From positions 8,620,992 through 8,684,991 of the forward strand of contig JAJEKV010000058.1 of NCBI GenBank assembly GCA_021234155.1: a stretch of DNA of 64,000 nt, in the 5' to 3' direction. A program made the position numbers and the translations under genes. Each line of letters opens with the position of its first letter. Within the stretch, counting starts at the first letter, position 1. A model generated the notes under the pieces. It made no database searches and was not told the DNA's origin. It worked only from the letters and a program-made list of their open reading frames with translations. This DNA is from Isoetes taiwanensis (taxonomy: Eukaryota > Streptophyta > Lycopodiopsida > Isoetales > Isoetaceae). Positions 56,777 through 64,000 of this stretch are shown here, in pieces.

Positions 56777-56784
56777 TATTTATA
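56777..56784 (+). promoter_or_regulatory. Possible TATA box of the P450 gene
   Basis: TATTTATA lies about 262 bp upstream of the ATG at 57,046 and would place transcription start near 56,810. It is the best TATA-like match in this interval, but a weak single-motif call. Confidence 0.35.
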
Positions 56785-57045
56785 GCGCACTCTCATTTTG
56801 ACATTTGTTGAAATTTTAGAGAACAGAATCAACAGATCGCTTCCTAATTCCTTGAAAGCGGCCCACGAACCCGTGGAACTCGTTATGGAGTGTAATGAAT
56901 TTGGGACCGGGGTCTGCTCGCCGGTTGTCGTCGTCGTTATGAAGTGGGACAATGCAAGACTACACCAGACTTTACAAGATGACAAGATAAGTAGAGCGCG
57001 CTTAGAAATTTTTTATTTCTGTCTTTCGTCTGCTAAGATCCCACC

Positions 57046-59089
57046 ATGGCCGGATGGATTCTATATGGGCTTGCAGTTCTCTTTGTCTGGAAGCTATGGC
57101 GCCTCTTCAAGTATTACTTTCTAAGGCCTCGAGATATCAGAGCTTTTTTCTTGCAACAGGGCATCACTGGACCTCCATACCTTCCTGTGATTGGTAATAT
57201 GCTGGAGGCTCAAGATATGAGAGCAAAATCTCGTTACAATGATTTCACTGAAATCACACACGATATTGTTGATCATGTTGCTCCTGATCTTAAATTCTAT
57301 TCCCAACAGTATGGCAAACCATGTTTGACATGGCTTGGGGATGACCCAAGGTTGGTCATAGATGACCCTGACATGATAAGAGATGTCCTCGTTAAGAAAT
57401 CAGGCCATTTTGGCAAAAGCCCTATATTGGTTAAATTTATAGAGGATTTTACTGGAAGTGGACTGGTAACAGCAGAAGGAGAGGATTGGGCACAGAGGGA
57501 GAAGGATTGTGTCTCCTGCATTTCATGCAGGGAAGCTCAAGGTACCAGATGTCCTATCATTCGGTTTGCCTTTGTAAATATTGCATATATCTAATCGTTG
57601 TTTTTAAATGTAGGAAATGGTTGGTACTATGGCCAACTGCACCGTACAGATGGTGAGAAAATGGGAATTAGGTATTGATAAGCATGGTTCAGAGGCAGAA
57701 ATTGAGGTTCTAGAGCAGTTTAACTGCTTAACTTTAGATGTATTATCTCGCACTGCATTTGGGAGCAGCTATGAGAAAGGACAGAAGGCTTTTGAACTTA
57801 TGAACTCTCTACGACACATTTTACCAAAGGTCCGCCGATTGTGTTGGCTTCCTGGTGGCAGGTAACATGCTCTATCTGGGCTCTATCTTTTGCTCCAACT
57901 TTCTGTTCTAAGATTGTTTAGATCGCACTTGCATATTTTTTTAGAAAGAATTACTGCTAACAGCCAGCCACAGCTAACCTCTAGGCCATATGGCATAATC
58001 CTTATTCTGTGTTCCAGCATAGGTAAGTAAGTAAATTATAAATTGTGATTCAACATTCAACTGTGCCCCACTATTTGCGCCTATAGTTATCATATTGCAG
58101 ATATGAATTCGGACTAAAATCTCTCAAACCAAAGGTTATCTAACCTAGAATGACATTTTTCTGCTGCTGTGAATTTACGAGCAAAGAAGTTAATGTTTTC
58201 ATTTATTTGCAGATTGATTCCCATTCCTATTAATCGGCAGATCTGGAGTATGAAGAAACAACTTAACTCTATACTTGGAGACATGGTTAAAGCAAGGATC
58301 TCAGCCTGCAATCATGACTATGGACATGACCTTTTGGGCCTTATGCTAACAGAGTCAGCCGTTTATGAGAAGAGTCATGCCAACTTTGAGAATAAGAAAT
58401 TAATAGAAGAATGCAAGACATTTTACGTTGCTGGCCATGAAACAATATCTACCTTGTTAACATGGAGTTTAATGCTTTTAGCAAAGTACCCTATGTGGCA
58501 AGATCTTGCACGTAGTGAAGTACAAGAAATTTGTAACGGCAATTTGCCAAATGCTGAAATGCTTGGGAAGCTGAAGATTGTAAGTTTGTTCATCTGTACA
58601 TTCTATGTTTGCTTGTTGACAACTATACTCTAATGATACTTCTTGGATGCTTTTCAATGTCAGGTGACGATGGTAATCAATGAAACGTTGCGACTGTATC
58701 CTGTGCTGCCTTTATTGAATAGGTGTGCTCTCAAAGATATTGCTCTTGGAAACTTGTTTATTCCAAAGGGAACTGCACTGCTCATCCCCATTCTTGCACT
58801 TCATCGGGATCCCTCCTTATGGGGTCCTGATGTTAATGACTTTAATCCAAATCGATTTGTCGATGGTATTGCAAATGCTTGCAAACATCCAATGGCATTT
58901 ATGCCTTTTATATCTGGGCCTCGTGTTTGTGTTGGCCAAGCTTATGCTCTTATGGAAGCGAAGATTGTCTTGGCCATTATTCTGAGTAGGTTCAAATTTC
59001 ATCTCTCTCCAAGCTACATACATAATCCAGCCTTTAAAGTTACTTTGAGTCCACTACATGGCATGCCACTTATAGTTGAGAGGTCTTGA
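57046..59089 (+). CDS. Cytochrome P450, CYP72 clan (four exons, one frameshift)
   Basis: The ATG at 57,046 has a good context (CCACCATGG). Exons are 57,046-57,541, 57,614-57,861, 58,213-58,579 and 58,664-59,089, all with GT-AG borders. An N-terminal membrane anchor (AGWILYGLAVLFVWKLWRLF) is followed by QGITGPPYLPVIGN, the I-helix oxygen-binding AGHETIS, the K-helix ETLR, and the haem loop FISGPRVCVGQA with its Cys ligand. Family-type monooxygenase, bound to the ER. CYP72-clan enzymes act on hormones (cytokinin, gibberellin), fatty acids or terpenoids, and the substrate cannot be read. In exon 1, after GEDWAQR at about 57,495-57,500, one extra base in a GGG run shifts the frame, and the conserved SPAFHAGKLK follows in another frame. 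Either a young pseudogene or a sequence error. Confidence 0.85.
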
Positions 59090-62000
59090 TGGGAAGGGAT
59101 ATACTATATCCACGTGGATGTTGTGACGAATGTGCTTTGTAGCGAGGAAGCATACAATCAATGTATTTCCATATGCAATGTGCATTCTTAACAAATCAAC
59201 CATCTCTTGATCAATTATTTTCTTAGAACGTTTTGTAGGAGATCTTAGAACTAAGAGAATAGCAGTGGAACTTAGAATAGTTAATGAGAAGAAAAGAAAG
59301 AAAGAATGATTTTTATCGTCCACGGAGATCAATTGACTTATGAGATTCTATGAAAGAGCGCAGCAAATTTATTATTGTCCAGGTTAAAAAACCGTGGCAG
59401 TAATAAGAATGCGCTCAAATTGTGCCCGAGAACATAGCTGATCTTGCATATTCATGACCTCCTGAAGGTATGATCTCAGCATCCGTATGGAAGTCATGCT
59501 CAATGTCATAAGTAGCGGCTGGCTAGGCCTGACCAACTCAGTATAGCGCATCCGAATTTGATCATATGCTGGGCAGCCTAGAGTTAGACGAAACTCTAAC
59601 TTATGTACTTAAAACAACAATTTCGACGACAATAGACGAAACTCTAACATATAATGAGAAGTATGGCTATAATGACTTTATTCCATTTTATTATATAACT
59701 TGAGACAACACTGGCCATATATGTAATTGCATTGTTATAAAAGCAACAATATGGAGTATGTTAAACATTCTATTCACAAATGGGTATCTGATTATGCAGT
59801 TCAAAAAGATGAGGCTACATAGAACTACATTAACTAGCCGATTTCTAAAGAGAAAAGAATGATTTTATTCAATTCGAAAAAAGAGGAGGGCAAAATTTTG
59901 CCATCATTCCTCTAATTTTGCAAGGTGATATTTCATGTCGATATGTTGCTGACCATTTGCTCCTTTTAAGTGCCGCCGCCATTGTGATGACCACCTAAGA
60001 TGCATGTTATTCTTCTTCTTCTGAGATTTGCCGCGAGTCCTTGAATGCAACTTCCATTGTCGCATAGGTTGCTTGCTTGAGATGTTTTCCTATATTGCAA
60101 GTAAGGTCTAACTGGTCGAGAAGAAACCACCTAAAAGAAAAACCAGGGGTTGAAGGTAAGTCCAACGCCACTCCTATGAGATCCTTTGTAGCCAAAGATC
60201 TGCGATCCTATGTTTGGGCTAATCTTCAACTTCAAATGATGCAATGAAGCCCAATAATATGCCCCTAAAATATATTACATCAACGAAATGAAAGGTGCAT
60301 CTACTGTTACTGTATGCTGAAAATGGACCTTCATGCACCAATATTAAGGTACTTATCTTGACTTATGATTTCTATTCAGGATTGCTACATTGTAAACAAA
60401 GGCCATAGGATCAAAATGCATGCACCATCACCCCCATCCTCTCGTCTTTCATAGGCAGAGACAGATTTGGAAGACCCTTCGTGCCTAAATGCTAAACATA
60501 GAGACATAAGCCCTAAACTATGCCGCGAGAATACTTTGTATACTATAATAGGAATAAACCATAGAAATGTGTAATTAAAAAGATCAAATACAATATGCAG
60601 AAATACTATATAATAAAGAACATGGAATACACTAGTCAAATCATGAATTACTAACAAGGTGCTATCACATGATGGGTTGCCCTCATGAATGGGCTATTGA
60701 TTGATTGCCTGGATAAACTTCGTGATCTTCTCATCCATCAATAACCATCACTAGCTACAATCTTATTAGTTTTGTTATTATAATTATATGGTTAACTCAA
60801 AATCTTAAGCTCTAAATATGTTTATCCTACTGCTCTAGATCTTGAGTAACTCTAGAAAATACATAGTTGCACACTAGTTGCACTTGCCCAGAGACACAGC
60901 ATAAGACTCCCGATCTGCAAGACAAGGTACGCTGCAGGCCATGTTTTGGCAGCAACGACCCCTGGTCCGATGTGTGCACAGATCAGAAAGCTCCAATTTT
61001 AACATAAAAAAAACCCCAGACACAGCCACAGCTTCGCCAGCCATCTATTTTGCTTACTCCTATACTCCAAGCATAGGTCTTCAATTCTGTGGTATTGCCC
61101 GCATTTAATTGGTATTATCCAAGCCACACTCATTGATCATGTTGTAAGGTTCCCATTACTTTTGTTAGTTCCCCACATTGCTTTTTATAGCCCCGGTTGA
61201 TCTGGTCTACTTATCATGATTCGCAAGATCAAGACCATGGCACCCATGGATACCTCTGACAAACCATATAATCCCACCATCGAACCATATCTCCGTATCG
61301 CACCCTTCTTTGGACCTCAACGACCTATTCTAGGGCAGACATAGATATAGCCACCATCCAATACAGCTTTGGATGTAGTTTTGGATAAGTTAGATGCTCA
61401 GATTCAAGCGGTTTGGTCCAACGCCACTATCACAGGGATATCTGCCCAGTTGCCCTTGGGAAGTTGGATAGAGTTATTGGAGTTACTGCTAGAATCAGCA
61501 AGTAATAATCTACTAGGATCAAGCCTTACACCTGGGGTTTTCTAGCGTAGCAAAATTGTGCATGCTGAATTGTGTTGATGCAGTAGGATTGTTATGAAAC
61601 TTAGTATTGATTTAGAGTTAAACTAAAAGTGCATGAATATGGAAAAAGCTTGCATGATTGAATATGGAAGTATTTTATGATGGCATATTGACAGTTGCAA
61701 AAAGTATCACGGATCTAAGTGAGACAGGCATCTAGATCATGCCAGAAGTACTGGAATAGCTCATATTAGAACATGAGTGTCCCACTGGTATCTAGCACAG
61801 TGCATGTGCACCTGAGCACCCCGAGCATGATGACAATGTACATAGGTCCACACAGACTTCGGCTGAGGAGTTGTTGCACACTGCGCAGGTAGAAGTCCCA
61901 TCATCTGAGCCAGGCAGGGCAACAGAGCACACATCGACTATGAACCTACGTATTGCAGGCATTGAGGAGACGAGTGACTCTCCTATTACTGGAAAGGCAG

Positions 62001-62340
62001 TTCGGTTTTTTACCTAGGTGATGCACATATAGGCAGATGGCATTCTCTCGGCACATCGGGTTAGAGCAGCACGGACAGCCCATCCTCGTCACCTCTTAGT
62101 CCATTTTATAGATGTTCCTTCCAGGCTGCACATCCTGCGACATCGCAATCATCTAAAAGGGACCACCTTCTCTGTCCAGGAAGATCTCACCTCAGCAGAG
62201 CTCTGCAAGCAGAAAGAAGAGAGATCAGGCTATCATTTGGGCTCAGTGGCCATCTGACCCATGGGCAGTTTTTGCATATTCCTGTGCTTCCTGGTTTGGT
62301 TTGGTTTCGTTTTGTTTCGTTTCACCCTTTTCTTTATTAT
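59090..62340. other. Non-genic stretch downstream of the P450 gene
   Basis: Short frames only. About 61,237-61,340 has a plus frame starting MAPMDTSDKPYNPT that ends within 40 codons and may be a retrotransposon remnant, but this is not supported by a motif. A degenerate GGTTT/GTTTC run is at 62,291-62,325. Confidence 0.35.
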
Positions 62341-62363
62341 TATTGTATACTGGTTTGGTATAG

Positions 62364-62760
62364 CCCCCAAGTTCTGTTTGGGCTCATGCCCTTTTGTTTT
62401 GTTCCCATCCCACCCAATTGGGTCCCCATGGATATAAAAAGCTTTATCTTATCTTGTCATATATAATCGCATCCCTCTTAAAGAAAAGGTATTCCCCTTT
62501 AAATAGATATAAAGGCACTTTTAATATTTTGTCATATATAATCGCATCACTCTTAAGAAAAGGTATTCCCCTTTAAATAGATATAAAGGCCCAAACAGAA
62601 CTCGGGGGCGGCTCATGCCCTTTTGTTTTGTTCCCATCCCATGACCCAATTGGGTCCCATGGATGTAAAAAGCTTTATCTTATCTTGTCATATATAATCG
62701 CATCCCTCTTAAGAAAAGGTATTCCCCTTTAAATAGATATGAAGGCACTTTTAATAAAGT
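62364..62760. repeat. Nested direct repeats with flanking inverted repeat
   Basis: GGCTCATGCCCTTTTGTTTTG starts blocks at 62,381 and 62,610 (offset 229). GTCATATATAATCGCATC with AAGAAAAGGTATTCCCCTTT follows at three places (about 62,457, 62,531 and 62,689). CCCAAGTTCTGTTTGGGC (62,366-62,383) and GCCCAAACAGAACTCGGGG (62,588-62,606) are near reverse complements that bracket the first block. Confidence 0.75.
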
Positions 62761-63045
62761 CGAAGGTCCCGTTTTAATAAAACAAAGACCTTTTCTTGAA
62801 ATAGTTGTTGATGCCTTTTCAATACATATATAAGCCAGCTTCAATTTCTGTTTGAAGCTAATATTTCTGCCTCAGGAAAAAACCTGGGCAACGTTCACAT
62901 GAAAAAATAACCAAAAAAATAAAATAAAAAGTCCCAATTTTTTTGGGTTGCCCGTAGGGGGCAGGGTGGAGTGACGTTTTGAAGGTCTTGATTTGTTATG
63001 AGTATAATATGCCATTGAATATTCTGTATAAGCGGTTGCGATTGA

Positions 63046-63456
63046 TTGGGATTAGTTAGGGTTTTTGTGACGCCAGTGACACTTAGACGGCAACGATTTG
63101 TTTGGGATGTCTCTGACGGTAGAGATTGTTTGGGTCTTCTTTGGATAGCTGTAAAAATACCTCTTAAGAAGAACCGCAAAGCTGGTTTTGTTCCTGGCCT
63201 CATCATTAGCCGAGAAGATGGGCATCTAGGCAGCCACAAGCAGTTACTGTCCCTACCGGAAAAACCCATGGAGCTTATGATCAAAAAAATGGGAGCGTGC
63301 TTTTTTAAATCACGGTTGTATATGCTGGAGTTGTATAGGAATCTGGAGGGAGGTGAACTCCTATCACGAGAGCGTGTTTTGCCTCATCTGATTAGTTGGT
63401 TTTTCTGTTTCTGTGAATTTATGTTTGAATTTAGTGGCATCCTGTTTTATTTATGA
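63046..63456 (+). CDS. Unrecognised 136-codon open frame
   Basis: The frame begins MGLVRVFVTPVTLRRQRFVW and contains IPLKKNRKAGFVPGLIISRE. It resembles no family I know. It could be the first exon of a gene or chance. No splice or promoter evidence was found to support it. Confidence 0.2.
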   Translation: MGLVRVFVTPVTLRRQRFVWDVSDGRDCLGLLWIAVKIPLKKNRKAGFVPGLIISREDGHLGSHKQLLSLPEKPMELMIKKMGACFFKSRLYMLELYRNLEGGELLSRERVLPHLISWFFCFCEFMFEFSGILFYL

Positions 63457-64000
63457 GAAAACAACTCCCAATCATTTTTTGTTTAAACACATTCCCAGAT
63501 ATTCCTCCAGCGATTTTCAGCTTAGGCTTGAGCCTAATCTGCATTCTTCCCTTGTTTTTATCCCTCATTTCATTTATAATGAGGGTCCCTCTATACTGAT
63601 TGACAAATACCATAAAACCATGCCCACAAATGCCACTTGTAGATCAACCGCATCAGAATGCTTAGAGGGCTTCAAATACTTGTTTACCACTTAACTATAT
63701 ATTTCTGTTTGCAAAAGGTACATATGCATGCTGTCTCAAACAAGCTACTGAATCTCACATTTATACGAGCATCTCCAAGTTCAAGGTTCAAAGTGGAAAT
63801 CCCCTTAGTTTTTCGTGGAGAGGATGCGTGTTCCGGATTGAAAAGAGGTGCGTTCAAAAGCCTCATTTCGAAATTTCAACATGTATATGAATTTTGCAAT
63901 ATGCTGCAGGCGGTCGGTTGAACACTATAAGGAGACCTGTCAAGTATGTGGCTCCTTCTGATGTGCTCCGAGGTTGACTTGAGTAATTTGGAGATTGGAC
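63457..64000. other. Right-edge stretch, no gene recognised
   Basis: Short frames on both strands, none longer than 93 codons and none with a family match. Confidence 0.3.

Noticed and set aside
56798-57124. 108-codon plus frame overlapping the P450 start
   Set aside because: It overlaps P450 exon 1 in another frame and has no family match. The P450 frame with its membrane anchor is better supported.

Overview
The window is nuclear DNA of a land plant, almost entirely transposable elements with a few genes and gene fragments. The evidence is GT-AG introns, chromovirus (Ty3) pol genes, a plant MULE transposase, plant-type PPR repeats, a CYP72-clan P450 and Helitrons. The PPR wording (for example [23 protein letters not shown]) reminds me of ferns, but that is an inference and I cannot name the species. 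No rRNA, tRNA, CRISPR array or bacterial-type operon was seen.

Region 1 (1-14,811) is a minus-strand Ty3 chromovirus locus, called LTR-A here. It reads LTR2, gag, protease/RT, RNase H, integrase, chromodomain, 3' UTR, LTR1, and then gag, protease and RT again off the left edge, so it is a head-to-tail array with a period of about 10.96 kb. A 3.7-kb Helitron (4154-7870) carrying a 1.3-kb polypurine tract sits in the 3' UTR. The second unit is cut at 14,811 by a decayed LINE (14,812 to about 17,360).

Region 2 (17.4-22.8 kb) holds minus-strand gene fragments. One is an alpha/beta-hydrolase of the phytyl ester synthase type and one resembles Integrator subunit 3. A chromodomain remnant lies between them.

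Region 3 (22,837-46,446) is the main discovery, a three-level nest. The outer element is a 23.6-kb Mutator-like element (MULE) with TIRs of about 460-490 bp, a 9-bp target duplication, a multi-exon transposase with a SWIM finger on minus and a convergent Ulp1-like (C48) protease gene on plus. A 15.5-kb LTR element (LTR-B, 29,251-44,736, 5-bp TSD) is inserted in the transposase coding sequence, and the frame is continuous across the excised insert. Inside LTR-B is a 5.1-kb Helitron (30,914-36,031) that carries a PPR gene copy. The insertion order must be MULE, then LTR-B, then Helitron.

Region 4 (46.5-56.7 kb) contains tandem repeats, a second truncated MULE transposase of the same family, a pogo-like transposase with an internal deletion, and tandem tRNA-derived SINEs. 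Region 5 (56.8-59.1 kb) is a four-exon CYP72-clan P450 gene, intact except for one apparent single-base frameshift. The remainder (59.1-64 kb) is mostly non-genic.

A separate quality signal is that the two long repeat pairs (1-3829 against 10,958-14,811, and 29,251-30,805 against 43,181-44,736) differ largely at CTG/CAG trinucleotides, with a recurrent spectrum (CTG to ACG, GCTG to CTTTG, CAG to CGG). This looks like a systematic consensus error at methylated CHG sites. If so, many frameshifts in this window may be artefacts.
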